Shown one piece after another: positions 22,565 to 31,522 of a stretch of 64,000 nucleotides of DNA. The stretch is taken from the NCBI GenBank assembly GCA_902781505.1, contig CACZJL010000002.1, positions 62,001 through 126,000 on the forward strand, read 5' to 3'. Under the pieces are notes generated by a model, which searched no databases, had not been told where the DNA came from, and saw nothing but the letters and a program-made list of their open reading frames with translations. The stretch comes from an uncultured Lachnospiraceae bacterium (GTDB lineage Bacteria; Bacillota; Clostridia; Lachnospirales; Lachnospiraceae). The position numbers and the translations under genes are program-made. Within the stretch, counting starts at the first letter, position 1, and each line of letters begins with the position of its first letter.

Positions 22565-24118
22565 ATGATTACCAATGTTCTGGAGTTTTTAGAGGCATCC
22601 TGTGCCCGTTATCCGGATAAAATCGCTGTTGCAGATGATAAGCAGCAGCTTACCTATAAAGAGCTTTCAGACCTTTCTGATAAGATTGGCGCGGCCCTGA
22701 TTCCTTATGTCGAGCAGAATTCTCCTGTCCCTGTGTTTATGGATAAGAGCTGTATGGCGCTTGCTGTATTTTTAGGCGTAGTGAAGGCAGGATGTTTCTA
22801 TTGCATGATGGATACTTCCCAGCCTGCAGATCGTTTAAATCACATCCTTGCAACCCTTGAGGCCAAGGTTATGATAATCAATGAGAAGTCTGCCAAAAAG
22901 CAGGCTAAGCTTGATTTCACAGGAATGGTTATCCCTGTTGAATCACACATAGACGATGTGATTGATGAAGGGGACCGACTTGCCATGGCGAAAAGAAGAG
23001 AGCAGGCAATCGATATTGATCCGCTCTATGCCATCTTTACATCCGGTTCTACAGGTGTTCCAAAGGGCGTTGTGGTTAATCACCGTTCTACAATTGATTT
23101 CATTACGAATTTCACAGAGATTTTTAGTATCACGGAGGATGATGTCATTGGAAATCAGGCTCCATTCGATTTTGATGTCTCTGTTAAGGATATCTACTCT
23201 TCCCTTTATAAGGGTGCAACACTGCAGGTGATTCCAAAGTCTTACTTCTCCTTCCCGACGAAGTTACTTGACTATCTGGATGAGCGCAATGTAACAACTC
23301 TTGTTTGGGCTGTTTCTGCGCTTTGTATCGTAACGACCTTAAAGGGCTTTGATTATAAGAGACCACATGCAATCAATAAGGTCATCTTCTCTGGCGAAGT
23401 TATGCCAATCAAACATCTGAACGCATGGAGAGAGGTATACCCGAACGCTATGTTTGTCAATGTGTACGGACCTACAGAAATCACATGTAACTGCACATAC
23501 TACATTGTAGACAGAGAATTTGCCCTGGATGAAAAGCTTCCACTCGGAAAGACCTTCCCGAATGAGAGAGTCTTCCTTCTTGATGAGGAAGATAAGCCGG
23601 TTACGGCAAATACTCCTGGAAAGCTTGGAGAAATCTGTGTTTCCGGTACAGCGGTAACCTTAGGCTACTATAATAACGAAGAACGTACCAATATTGCATT
23701 CGTGCAGAATCCGTTAAATCCACATTTCAACGAAGTCATCTACCGCACAGGCGATCTTGGTGAGTTTGATGAGAATGGTGATTTATTTTATACTACGAGA
23801 AAAGACTTCCAGATTAAGTTAAACGGTCACCGTATTGAGCTTACGGAAGTAGAGCTTGCAATCAATGCAGTTGAGGGAATCAGCCGTTCCTGCTGTATCT
23901 TTGATAAGGATAACAACCGTATTGTTGCATTTGTAGAAGGTATCAATGTCGATGCGAAAGCAATCGTACACGACCTCACAAAGAGAATTCCGAAGTTTAT
24001 GATTCCACAGGAGTTTGAGATTAAGGATGTCCTTCCTTTAACCAAGAACGGCAAGGTGGATCGTAAGGTATTAATGGAGAGTTTCCTCGAGGCTGAGAGC
24101 CTTAAGAAAGGTGAATAA
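22565..24118 (+). CDS. DltA-like amino-acid adenylating enzyme (AMP-forming)
   Basis: The 517-residue protein is an ANL-superfamily ligase close to DltA and stand-alone NRPS adenylation domains. Core motifs: A3 FTSGSTGVPKGVV near residue 167, A4 PFDFDVSVKD (its Asp normally holds the substrate alpha-amino group), A5 VYGPTEITCNCTYY, A7 YRTGDLGEF, A8 FQIKLNGHRIELTEVE and A10 LTKNGKVDRKVL with the catalytic Lys. It should activate an amino acid as the adenylate and load a carrier protein. The stop is followed 2 bases later by a PLP decarboxylase, then a carrier-protein gene. No dltB or dltD is present, so classical D-alanylation of teichoic acid is doubtful. Start 22565 follows AGGAGG. Confidence 0.88.
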   Translation: MITNVLEFLEASCARYPDKIAVADDKQQLTYKELSDLSDKIGAALIPYVEQNSPVPVFMDKSCMALAVFLGVVKAGCFYCMMDTSQPADRLNHILATLEAKVMIINEKSAKKQAKLDFTGMVIPVESHIDDVIDEGDRLAMAKRREQAIDIDPLYAIFTSGSTGVPKGVVVNHRSTIDFITNFTEIFSITEDDVIGNQAPFDFDVSVKDIYSSLYKGATLQVIPKSYFSFPTKLLDYLDERNVTTLVWAVSALCIVTTLKGFDYKRPHAINKVIFSGEVMPIKHLNAWREVYPNAMFVNVYGPTEITCNCTYYIVDREFALDEKLPLGKTFPNERVFLLDEEDKPVTANTPGKLGEICVSGTAVTLGYYNNEERTNIAFVQNPLNPHFNEVIYRTGDLGEFDENGDLFYTTRKDFQIKLNGHRIELTEVELAINAVEGISRSCCIFDKDNNRIVAFVEGINVDAKAIVHDLTKRIPKFMIPQEFEIKDVLPLTKNGKVDRKVLMESFLEAESLKKGE

Positions 24119-24120
24119 TT

Positions 24121-25338
24121 ATGTTAGATCTTGTAAAAATCCGTGATCTTGCAAGCAATAATCAGAGTCCGTTTTATATTTTTGATCTGGATGAATTCCA
24201 GGGGAGACTGCGTGATATGCAGGAAATCCTTGGTGCGGATGTTCAGCTAGCTTATGCTATGAAGGCTAATCCATTTCTTGTGCACGCTGCGAGCGAGCTT
24301 CCGGTGAAGTTTGAGGTTTGTTCTCCGGGTGAATTTGCAATCTGCGAAAGAGAACGCATCGACATGAAGCGCATTATTCTTTCCGGTGTTAATAAAGAGA
24401 AGGCTGATATTGAGCATACGATGGATGCCTGCGGTGGCGTTGGTACGTATACTGTAGAGTCTGTTCAGCAGTTTTTGTTACTTGACCGTTGTGCAACAGA
24501 GCGCAAGATGCATATTAATGTGTTGCTTCGTGTGACAAGCGGTAATCAGTTTGGTTTAGATGAAGACAATATTCGTGAAATCGTGGAGAAGAGAGAAGCT
24601 TATCCATATGTTCACATCCTTGGACTTCAGGCTTACACCGGTACACAGAAGAAAAAGTTTGAAATCGTGGAGAAAGAAATCGACTGGCTCGATGGACTTT
24701 GCGATGAATTAAAGGAAAAGTACGGCTTTGTTGCAACGGAATTCGAGTATGGTCCGGGCCTTAAGGTGGATTACTTTGGTAAGGATGCCTACAACAATAA
24801 TTTCGATGAATTAAAGAAGCTTTCAAAGAAGCTTGATTCGATTCGTGCAAAGTACCACATTACACTTGAAATTGGCCGCTATATGGCTGCTACATGCGGT
24901 ATGTATGTCACAAGCGTTGCAGATATCAAGGTGAACAAGGGCCAGAATTACTGCCTGGTAGATGGTGGTATCAATCACGTGAACTATTATGGCCAGACAA
25001 TGGCGATGAAGATTCCGGCTTATACCTACATTCATGAGGATGGAACCGTGATTAACGGGGATGATGTGACTGCTTCTTCAAAGGAAAAGTGGACAATTGT
25101 AGGTTCTCTGTGTACGGTTGCAGACGTAATCGTTAAGAATCTTCCAATTGGTACACCTGCACTTGGAGATACCCTGATTTTCTATAATGTGGGCGCATAT
25201 TCCATTACAGAGGCGATTTACCTCTTCCTTTCAAGAAAGATGCCTAAGGTATTGAGCTATTCTTCTAAGGACGGCGTACAGGTATATCGTGGTGTAGTTG
25301 ATGCAGACCGCATTAATTCTCGCCAGTCAACGCTCTGA
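24121..25338 (+). CDS. PLP fold-type III decarboxylase (DAP/ornithine decarboxylase family)
   Basis: The 405-residue protein has an alanine-racemase-like barrel with the PLP Lys48 in YAMKANP, followed by the GVNKEKADI and GLQAYTGTQ blocks, an EIGRYM phosphate-side motif (EPGR in LysA), and GSLCTVADVI with Cys331 plus GAYS with Tyr360, both active-site positions in LysA/ODC. LysA normally has CES after the GPL; here it is CTV, so the substrate is probably neither meso-diaminopimelate nor ornithine. Placement between an adenylating enzyme and a carrier protein suggests decarboxylation of a free or carrier-bound amino acid, as BtrK does for glutamyl-BtrI in butirosin synthesis. The role is inferred. 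Confidence 0.85.
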   Translation: MLDLVKIRDLASNNQSPFYIFDLDEFQGRLRDMQEILGADVQLAYAMKANPFLVHAASELPVKFEVCSPGEFAICERERIDMKRIILSGVNKEKADIEHTMDACGGVGTYTVESVQQFLLLDRCATERKMHINVLLRVTSGNQFGLDEDNIREIVEKREAYPYVHILGLQAYTGTQKKKFEIVEKEIDWLDGLCDELKEKYGFVATEFEYGPGLKVDYFGKDAYNNNFDELKKLSKKLDSIRAKYHITLEIGRYMAATCGMYVTSVADIKVNKGQNYCLVDGGINHVNYYGQTMAMKIPAYTYIHEDGTVINGDDVTASSKEKWTIVGSLCTVADVIVKNLPIGTPALGDTLIFYNVGAYSITEAIYLFLSRKMPKVLSYSSKDGVQVYRGVVDADRINSRQSTL

Positions 25339-25392
25339 TGATCCTCTTTAACAATGGAAAATGTGCAATGAGGCGGAGCAGAAAGAATCGGC

Positions 25393-25421
25393 TTGACGAA
25401 ATGTGCCGTGCGTTGTATTTT
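25393..25421 (+). promoter_or_regulatory. Promoter of the carrier-protein gene
   Basis: TTGACG (25393-25398), a 17-base spacer and TATTTT (25416-25421) lie 35 bases before the start codon. The carrier and SEC-C genes may therefore be expressed separately from the two enzymes upstream. Confidence 0.65.
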
Positions 25422-25456
25422 AGTTTCAGAAATTAGAAAGGAAGGGACTGTATTTT

Positions 25457-25684
25457 ATGGAACAGTTACTTGAAATTTTAAATGAAGTAAACCCAGATGT
25501 AGATTACGAGGATTGCGATACATTAATCGATGATGGAATCCTTGATTCTTTTGACATCGTATCTTTAGTAGGTGAATTAAATGATGCATTTGACATCGAA
25601 ATCACACCGGTAGATATTATTCCAGATAATTTTAACTCCGCAGAAGCTATGTGGGCTATGGTTCAGCGTCTGCAGGATAACTAA
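25457..25684 (+). CDS. Acyl/aminoacyl carrier protein
   Basis: The 75-residue acidic protein is a four-helix carrier with the phosphopantetheine attachment site Ser31 in [15 protein letters not shown]. Size and the LDSFD site resemble DltC and other peptidyl carriers rather than fatty-acid AcpP (DSLD). It likely receives the amino acid activated by the enzyme at 22565. The ATG follows AAGGAAGGG. The gene downstream, 20 bases away, encodes a SEC-C protein. The final acceptor of the loaded group is not visible here. Confidence 0.88.
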   Translation: MEQLLEILNEVNPDVDYEDCDTLIDDGILDSFDIVSLVGELNDAFDIEITPVDIIPDNFNSAEAMWAMVQRLQDN

Positions 25685-25704
25685 TCAGAAAAGGTAGAAA
25701 AGTA

Positions 25705-26223
25705 ATGACATTATTAGAACAGTGGAGAAATGACGCATACGAAACAGAAATGCCACAGCAGCAGCTCGCAGCATTCTGGAACAACTATTTCGAAATCGAA
25801 AAGGGAATCTACGAGCAGATTCTTGCAGCAAAGGAGCCTGTAAAGGGCACAGTTAAGGAACTTGCTGAGAAGTTTAACACAAACGTTGAAATCATGACAG
25901 GTTACCTCGATGGAATCAATGATTCCTTAAAGGAAGCTAACCCAATTGAAACAATGGATGAGAACACAGAGGTTTCTTTAGACTTTGATGCAGAGAAGCT
26001 TTACTACAACATGGTTGCTAACAAGGCGAACTGGCTGTATGAACTTCCTCAGTGGGATGGACTTCTTGACGAAGAGAAGCGTAAGGAGCTCTATCATGCA
26101 CAGAAGATTTCCGGTACTGTTATAAAGCCAAAGAAGATTGGCAGAAACGATCCATGTCCATGCGGAAGCGGCAAGAAGTACAAGCAGTGCTGCGGCAGAC
26201 CTGGTGCAGAGAAGAAATTCTGA
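25705..26223 (+). CDS. SEC-C zinc-motif protein
   Basis: The 172-residue protein has an acidic helical body ([19 protein letters not shown]... [19 protein letters not shown]) and ends with a classic SEC-C motif, [19 protein letters not shown], which binds zinc through CPC and CC. SEC-C tails occur on SecA, ribosome-associated and unknown proteins and mediate protein or ribosome contacts. The body is a conserved unknown in clostridia as far as I can tell. It shares a transcript with the carrier protein, but a functional tie is unproven. A strong terminator follows. Confidence 0.8.
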   Translation: MTLLEQWRNDAYETEMPQQQLAAFWNNYFEIEKGIYEQILAAKEPVKGTVKELAEKFNTNVEIMTGYLDGINDSLKEANPIETMDENTEVSLDFDAEKLYYNMVANKANWLYELPQWDGLLDEEKRKELYHAQKISGTVIKPKKIGRNDPCPCGSGKKYKQCCGRPGAEKKF

Positions 26224-26240
26224 TTAATGTAAGTACAAGG

Positions 26241-26274
26241 GCGGTGCTTGGTTGACAGGCACCGCTTTCTTTTT
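26241..26274 (+). terminator. Intrinsic terminator after the carrier/SEC-C genes
   Basis: GCGGTGC (26241-26247) pairs with GCACCGC (26259-26265), followed by TTTCTTTTT. Confidence 0.9.
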
Positions 26275-26339
26275 AATGATGCGAGCGTAAACAGGGCTTG
26301 GAATCGATTCAGACCGGCACGCGACCGAAGGAGGATATT

Positions 26340-27086
26340 ATGCGCGAATATACGGGATTTGCCGAAGTGTATGATGAATATATGGATAATATTCCGTATG
26401 ACGAGTGGACGGAATATCTTCATTCATTGATGAAAAAGTATGAGGTGCCGGATGGCGGCACGGTTGCAGAGATTGGGTGCGGAACGGGTTCTGCATTGTC
26501 TCGAATTGCAAAGAAGGGATATCAGTGTACGGGACTTGATCTGTCCTCTGACATGCTGACGATGGCATATCAGAAGCAGGTTGAGGAAGGGACGGATATT
26601 ATGTACACCTGTCAGGATATGCGGGACTTTGAGCTTGCAGAAGAGACAGACTGTATCTATTCCATCGCTGATTCTATCAATTACATTACCAGTACAGAGG
26701 ATCTGACCGATGTATTTACCTGTGTGAAGAGATTTTTAAAGGAGACCGGTGTGTTTATCTTTGACTGTAAGACCGAGCATCTGTTTAGAGACCTCTGCGC
26801 AGACAATACATTTGCCGAAAACAGAGAAGATTCCGCGTTTATCTGGGATAATTATTATGACGAAGAGACGCGTGACAATGAATATGATCTGGCGGTCTTT
26901 GTGAAAACAAAGGATGGAAGTTTTAAAAGATTTGAAGAGACACATATTCAGCACGCATTTACAATAGATGAGGTGAAGGCGGCAGCAGACGCGGCGGGAC
27001 TTAAGACCGTTGCGGTGTATGACGCATTTACCGAAGAGGAACCAAAGGAAGACAGTGAGCGAATTTATTTCGTGATGAAAGGATAA
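26340..27086 (+). CDS. Class I SAM-dependent methyltransferase
   Basis: The 248-residue protein has the SAM-binding motif I VAEIGCGTGSALSRIA (near residue 40), GLDLSSDML with the acidic ribose-binding residue, and motif IV-like CIYSIADSINYI. The N-terminal YDEYMDNIPYDEWTEYL is typical of small Firmicutes methyltransferases of unknown substrate. The ATG at 26340 follows AAGGAGG; longer in-frame starts upstream would begin inside the previous terminator region. It is the first gene of a run with hslO and the kinase gene (2-base spacings). Confidence 0.85.
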   Translation: MREYTGFAEVYDEYMDNIPYDEWTEYLHSLMKKYEVPDGGTVAEIGCGTGSALSRIAKKGYQCTGLDLSSDMLTMAYQKQVEEGTDIMYTCQDMRDFELAEETDCIYSIADSINYITSTEDLTDVFTCVKRFLKETGVFIFDCKTEHLFRDLCADNTFAENREDSAFIWDNYYDEETRDNEYDLAVFVKTKDGSFKRFEETHIQHAFTIDEVKAAADAAGLKTVAVYDAFTEEEPKEDSERIYFVMKG

Positions 27087-27088
27087 TT

Positions 27089-27976
27089 ATGGGAGATTAT
27101 ATTGCGAGAGCGATTGCAGCTGACGGTAAGGTCAGAGCGTTCGCGGTGAACAGTACGGAAATTTGTGAAACAGCAAGAGCAAAGCACGATATGAGCCCAA
27201 TCGGCGCGATTGCACTCGGAAGACTTTTAACCGGTGCGGTTATGATGGGTTCTATGATGAAGAATGACAGAGACCTGATGACGATTAAGATTCAGGCAGA
27301 TGGTCCGATTAAGGGTATGACTGTTACAGCGAATGCAAAGGGTGAAGTTAAGGGTTATGTTGGCAACCCTCAAGTTATGCTTCCACTTAAGGATGGCAAG
27401 TTAGATATTGCAGGTGCAGTCGGTATCGGCGTATTAAGCGTTATTAAGGATATCGGCCTTCGTGAGCCATATATCGGTGATACGATTCTTGTGACGTCTG
27501 AAATCGGTGATGATTTAACCTATTATTTTGCTTCTTCTGAGCAGGTACCAACTTCCGTAGGTCTTGGTGTTCGTATGCGCAAAGACAACACAGTTGAATG
27601 CGCAGGAGGTTTCATCATTCAGATGATGCCGGGTGCCGATGATGCGCTTGTTGACAGAATTGAGAAGAAGATTAAGGAGCTCCCTTCTGTTTCTGAGATG
27701 TTAGAAGCAGGACTGAATCCTGAGGCAATGCTTACTAAGATCTTAGGGGATGAAGGTCTTGAAATCTTTGATCAGATGCCGGCTGCCTATAAGTGCAACT
27801 GCTCCAGACCTCGTATGACGAAGGGACTGATGAGCATTGGCAGGAAGGAACTGAAGTCTATGATTGATGCAGGGAAACCAATTGAGGTGACCTGTCAGTT
27901 CTGCGGCGAACGTTATACATTTGAGAATGAAGATTTACAGCTGATGTATCAGGGATTGGAAAGAAAAGGGGAGTAA
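27089..27976 (+). CDS. hslO: Hsp33 redox-regulated chaperonin HslO
   Basis: Hsp33 is a holdase chaperone activated by oxidation of a zinc-bound Cys cluster. The 295-residue protein has the N-terminal fold (DYIARAIAADGKVRAFAVNS), the GYVGNPQV segment near residue 90, and the C-terminal Cys pairs CNC (near residue 237) and CQFC (near 271), so the redox switch is intact. It lies 2 bases after the methyltransferase and 2 bases before the kinase gene, which indicates tight coupling. In an anaerobe it would protect proteins during oxygen exposure. Confidence 0.96.
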   Translation: MGDYIARAIAADGKVRAFAVNSTEICETARAKHDMSPIGAIALGRLLTGAVMMGSMMKNDRDLMTIKIQADGPIKGMTVTANAKGEVKGYVGNPQVMLPLKDGKLDIAGAVGIGVLSVIKDIGLREPYIGDTILVTSEIGDDLTYYFASSEQVPTSVGLGVRMRKDNTVECAGGFIIQMMPGADDALVDRIEKKIKELPSVSEMLEAGLNPEAMLTKILGDEGLEIFDQMPAAYKCNCSRPRMTKGLMSIGRKELKSMIDAGKPIEVTCQFCGERYTFENEDLQLMYQGLERKGE

Positions 27977-27978
27977 TC

Positions 27979-28488
27979 ATGAGTAAGAAGGACAATGTAG
28001 TTTTAATCGGTATGCCTGGAAGCGGAAAGAGTACGCTTGGCGTTGTTTTAGCTAAGAAGCTCGGCTTTGACTTTATGGATGGAGATATCGAGATTCAGAA
28101 CCAGTATGGAAAGACGCTCGAAGAGCTGATTGATATTCATGGAGATGCCGGATTCATTCAGATTGAGAATGACGTTTTAGCAGGGCTTGATGTAAAGAAC
28201 ACGGTAATCGCAACCGGCGGAAGTGCAGTTTATGGTGAAGGCGCCATGGCGCATTTAGCTGAGATTGGAACCATTGTCTACTTAGATGTTCCTGAAGAAG
28301 AATTAAATGGACGTCTTGGCAATTTAAAGGCCAGAGGAGTCGTATGTAACGGTAAGACAACTGTGAAGGAAATCTTTGAAGAGCGTCTGTCTCTGTACCG
28401 CAAATATGCTGAGATTACGGTAACTTTAGACCACGTTGAATTAAAGGATGCGGTTGAAGAAATCTATTCAATTGTTTATAATAACTAA
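27979..28488 (+). CDS. Shikimate-kinase-like P-loop kinase, substrate uncertain
   Basis: The 169-residue protein has a Walker A (GMPGSGKST, 11-19), an acidic MDGDIEIQ strand end (D34/D36), an ATGGSAVY block (79-85) and ERLSLYRKYA near residue 135, all as in shikimate kinase AroK. However, the Arg that binds the shikimate carboxylate after the GD/GE turn (usual F-R) is Ile60 in GDAGFIQIE, and the GGG motif is TGGS. It may therefore act on a different small hydroxylated substrate. It is coupled to hslO rather than to aromatic-pathway genes. Automatic annotation as aroK should be treated with caution. Confidence 0.75.
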   Translation: MSKKDNVVLIGMPGSGKSTLGVVLAKKLGFDFMDGDIEIQNQYGKTLEELIDIHGDAGFIQIENDVLAGLDVKNTVIATGGSAVYGEGAMAHLAEIGTIVYLDVPEEELNGRLGNLKARGVVCNGKTTVKEIFEERLSLYRKYAEITVTLDHVELKDAVEEIYSIVYNN

Positions 28489-28512
28489 TACTATGCATGA
28501 GAGGTTAATGTA

Positions 28513-30177
28513 ATGGACGGCGAGACAGTTTCAAAGAATTTTATTGAAAATATTATTGATGAAGATATCAGAGAGGGACATACAAAAGAGGTTGTGACGA
28601 GATTCCCACCGGAACCAAACGGTTATCTCCACATCGGACATGCCAAGTCCATCCTTTTAAACTATGGACTTTCAGAAGAATATAATGGTGCATTCCATCT
28701 TCGTTTTGATGATACGAACCCAACGAAGGAGAAGAATGAATTCGTTGATTCTATTCAGAAGGATGTAGAATGGCTCGGTGCCAAATGGGAAGGCGAAGTT
28801 CGCTTTGCGTCAGATTATTTTCCACAGATGTATGAAGCAGCAGTTAAGCTCATCAAAAAGGGTAAGGCTTATGTTTCTGACTTAAATGCTGAGCAGATTC
28901 GTGAATACCGTGGTACTCTGACAGAGCCGGGTAAGAACGATCCGAACCGCGATCGCAGTGTGGAAGAGAATCTTCAGCTTTTTGAAGATATGAAGGCTGG
29001 TAAGTATGAGGACGGAAGTATGGTTCTTCGTGCGAAAATTGATATGAGCAGCTCTAATATCAACATGCGTGATCCGATTCTCTACCGTGTGGCACATATT
29101 TCCCATCACAGAACAGGTGATACATGGTGCATCTATCCTATGTATGACTTTGCTCATCCAATCGAGGATGCGATTGAGGGAATCTCTCATTCAATCTGTA
29201 CTCTGGAGTTTGAAGATCACAGACCTCTGTACAACTGGGTTGTTACAGAGCTTGAGTATGAGTATCCACCAAAGCAGATTGAGTTCTCCAAGCTTTACTT
29301 AGAGCATGTTGTTACAGGTAAGCGTTACATCAAGAAACTTGTTGAAACAGGCATTGTTGATGGATGGGATGATCCTCGTCTTGTTTCCTTAAGTGGTTTA
29401 AGAAGAAGAGGTTTTACTCCGGAATCCATTAAGAAATTCTGTGAGCTTGTTGGTGTTACAAAGTCGCAGGGTGCTGTTGAGTATCCAATGCTTGAGTACT
29501 GCATCCGTGAGGATTTAAAGCCAAAGGTTAAGAGAATGATGGCGGTTCTTGATCCTGTGAAGCTTGTGATTGATAACTATCCGGAAGATCAGGTGGAATA
29601 TATGGATGTTCCGAATAACCAGGAAAATGAGGAGTTAGGAAGCCGTAAGGTACCTTTCACAAAGGAACTCTACATCGAGAGAGAAGACTTTATGGAAGAA
29701 CCTGTTAAGAAGTATTTCCGTATGTTCCCAGGTAATGAAGTTCGTCTCATGAGTGCTTATTTTGTAACCTGCACCGGCTGTGAGAAGGATGAAAATGGCA
29801 ATGTTACTGTAATTCACGGTACATACGATCCTGAAACAAGGGGTGGTAACTGTAATACACGTAAGGTTAAGGGAACTATTCACTGGGTATCCGCTACTGA
29901 AGGAAAGCAGGTGAAGGCTCGTCTCTATGAGAATATTGTAGATGAGAGCAAGCCGGTTTATGATGAGGAGACAGGTGAAGTAAATGTTAACCCAACTTCT
30001 CTTACTGAGGTTTGCGCAGTGGTTGAACCGGAGCTTCTTCATGCAGAAAAGGAAGACCGTTTCCAGTTCGTCCGCAACGGATACTTTGTTGCTGACTTAA
30101 AGGATTCAGAAGAAGGAAAGCCTGTATTTAACAGAATCGTTTCCTTAAAGAGTTCTTTTAAGCTTCCAACAGCATAA
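28513..30177 (+). CDS. glnS: Glutaminyl-tRNA synthetase
   Basis: The 554-residue class I synthetase has the HIGH motif at 40-43 (YLHIGHAKS), the Gln-pocket region [10 protein letters not shown] (near 211), [15 protein letters not shown] (226-240), [17 protein letters not shown] (near 282) and a C-terminal beta-barrel anticodon domain. The KMSKS-like loop reads VTGKR (267-271) where the Escherichia coli enzyme has VMSKR; the catalytic-loop Lys is kept. Its length and the LRRRG motif separate it from GluRS. A dedicated GlnRS means that Gln-tRNA need not be made by GatCAB. Start at 28513; the ATG at 28508 is followed directly by a stop. Confidence 0.95.
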   Translation: MDGETVSKNFIENIIDEDIREGHTKEVVTRFPPEPNGYLHIGHAKSILLNYGLSEEYNGAFHLRFDDTNPTKEKNEFVDSIQKDVEWLGAKWEGEVRFASDYFPQMYEAAVKLIKKGKAYVSDLNAEQIREYRGTLTEPGKNDPNRDRSVEENLQLFEDMKAGKYEDGSMVLRAKIDMSSSNINMRDPILYRVAHISHHRTGDTWCIYPMYDFAHPIEDAIEGISHSICTLEFEDHRPLYNWVVTELEYEYPPKQIEFSKLYLEHVVTGKRYIKKLVETGIVDGWDDPRLVSLSGLRRRGFTPESIKKFCELVGVTKSQGAVEYPMLEYCIREDLKPKVKRMMAVLDPVKLVIDNYPEDQVEYMDVPNNQENEELGSRKVPFTKELYIEREDFMEEPVKKYFRMFPGNEVRLMSAYFVTCTGCEKDENGNVTVIHGTYDPETRGGNCNTRKVKGTIHWVSATEGKQVKARLYENIVDESKPVYDEETGEVNVNPTSLTEVCAVVEPELLHAEKEDRFQFVRNGYFVADLKDSEEGKPVFNRIVSLKSSFKLPTA

Positions 30178-30182
30178 ATACT

Positions 30183-30233
30183 GGCGATTGACCAAATATA
30201 TAAATTGACACATAACTTGCCGCATGATACTAT
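30183..30233 (+). promoter_or_regulatory. Promoter of the cold-shock gene, with upstream motif
   Basis: TTGACA (30205-30210), a 17-base spacer and TACTAT (30228-30233) form a strong promoter. Upstream lies GGCGATTGACCAAAT (30183-30197), the same 15 bases as at 17926-17940. The leader to the ATG is only about 40 bases. Confidence 0.75.
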
Positions 30234-30275
30234 TATCTAGGTGTTTTACACCGATATTTATTCGGAGGTACTATC

Positions 30276-30473
30276 ATGAAGGGTACAGTAAAGTGGTTTA
30301 ACAATCAGAAGGGCTATGGCTTCATCTCTGATGAGTCTGGTAACGACGTATTTGTTCATTTCTCAGGAATCGCTGGCGATGGCTTCAAGTCTCTTGAAGA
30401 AGGCGCAGAGGTTGAATTTGATGTAACAGATGGTCCTAAGGGTCCTCAGGCTGTTAACGTAGCAAAATTATAA
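30276..30473 (+). CDS. Cold-shock protein (CspA family)
   Basis: The 65-residue protein is a single OB-fold cold-shock domain with RNP1 KGYGFI and RNP2 VFVHF, preceded by the [10 protein letters not shown] start. It binds single-stranded RNA/DNA and melts mRNA structure. The start follows CGGAGG. It has its own strong promoter and a terminator, and is monocistronic. The short leader argues against the long thermosensing 5' region known for Escherichia coli cspA. Confidence 0.97.
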   Translation: MKGTVKWFNNQKGYGFISDESGNDVFVHFSGIAGDGFKSLEEGAEVEFDVTDGPKGPQAVNVAKL

Positions 30474-30563
30474 TCAAAGTACACACGATGTGCCTTTTAT
30501 CTGATTTCGTAAGAACTTTAGAATTAAAGATATATTGTAACATGAACTAAGATTATGAAGAGA

Positions 30564-30591
30564 GCAGTCGCCATTTGGTGACTGCTTTTTT
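30564..30591 (+). terminator. Intrinsic terminator of the cold-shock gene
   Basis: GCAGTCGCC (30564-30572) pairs with GGTGACTGC (30577-30585) with one G-T pair, followed by a T6 run. Confidence 0.88.
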
Positions 30592-30651
30592 CATTTCAGG
30601 GAGGGAGTGTACTTAAGCGGCCTGTCCTGAAATTTAAGAAAGAGGTTTTGA

Positions 30652-31518
30652 ATGGATTTAACAACGATTGATTACAGCTCCTTTGCGTTAAATGGAGCGG
30701 TGGATTCTTATATCACTACGGGCGGAGTGATTGCTCTGTCTGTGTTTATTGTAGCAGCAATTGTAAATGTGCAGAGATTCCGTGGACGTGTGTTCCCAAT
30801 CTTTGCAGGTCTTGTGGCTTATCTTGCATTTGCCATGGCAATTCCTTCCATCTTCACAGCTCTGATGAGTGGAAATGCAAATGCGTCCTATGCGATGGCT
30901 GAACGTCCACAGATGATGGCTTTTGCTTCCGTTCTGCTTGAAGCAGTGTTTGGAACGCTTGGCATGTGGTTTGTTTTAAAGGGATTAAATGAGCGCTTTC
31001 AGCGTAAGGGTGATATGTATTTCACAGCCTGGGGATATTCTCTTGGCGCACTGTTACTCTTTGGCTTCAGCAGTTTCTTTAACTACACAATGGTGCTTGG
31101 TATCAAGACCAACGGAATCGAAGAATTTGCCAGACAGATGACGGAAAATGCGTCAGAGTCTGAGGTGATTGATCTGGTGAAGAATGTGACGACTCTGTCT
31201 CATGCAGTTCCTCTTTACTGGATTGCCTTGGGTGTGGTAATTGGTCTTGAATTTGTTTTTATCTGCGAGATTATGGCACTGATTCTTGGTGCAGTTCGAG
31301 GAGAACTCGGAAAGGTCTGGATTTTTGTAAGCGGTGTTGCGTATTTCGTATTCCTGCTCCCAATCCAGCTCGTTGATTCCGGTTCTGTCGCACAGATTAT
31401 TGTGGCACTTGTAATTGATGTAATCGTAACTGTGGCAGCAGGGGCATTTGCCTTTAACCTTTTTGCTGACAGACTGCAGTACAAGGAGGCTCCTAAGAAG
31501 GAGAGAAAGAGACGGTAA
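30652..31518 (+). CDS. Polytopic membrane protein, unknown
   Basis: The 288-residue protein has about seven hydrophobic segments, starting near residue 25 (VIALSVFIVAAIV) and ending with IVALVIDVIVTVAAGAF, then a basic tail (KEAPKKERKRR) that should be cytoplasmic. I saw no transport or enzyme signature; it vaguely resembles YhfC-type multi-spanning proteins, but the zinc-protease motif of that family is absent. The start follows AAGAAAGAGG. It is 4 bases upstream of the pyrophosphatase gene and cotranscribed with it. Confidence 0.6.
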   Translation: MDLTTIDYSSFALNGAVDSYITTGGVIALSVFIVAAIVNVQRFRGRVFPIFAGLVAYLAFAMAIPSIFTALMSGNANASYAMAERPQMMAFASVLLEAVFGTLGMWFVLKGLNERFQRKGDMYFTAWGYSLGALLLFGFSSFFNYTMVLGIKTNGIEEFARQMTENASESEVIDLVKNVTTLSHAVPLYWIALGVVIGLEFVFICEIMALILGAVRGELGKVWIFVSGVAYFVFLLPIQLVDSGSVAQIIVALVIDVIVTVAAGAFAFNLFADRLQYKEAPKKERKRR

Positions 31519-31522
31519 TCGT

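Noticed and set aside
22565..25684. Canonical dlt operon
   Set aside because: The ligase and carrier resemble DltA and DltC, but dltB (MBOAT) and dltD are missing and a decarboxylase lies between them.
30652..31518. YhfC-type intramembrane metalloprotease
   Set aside because: The topology is similar, but the expected His/Glu metal motif in the membrane helices is not there.
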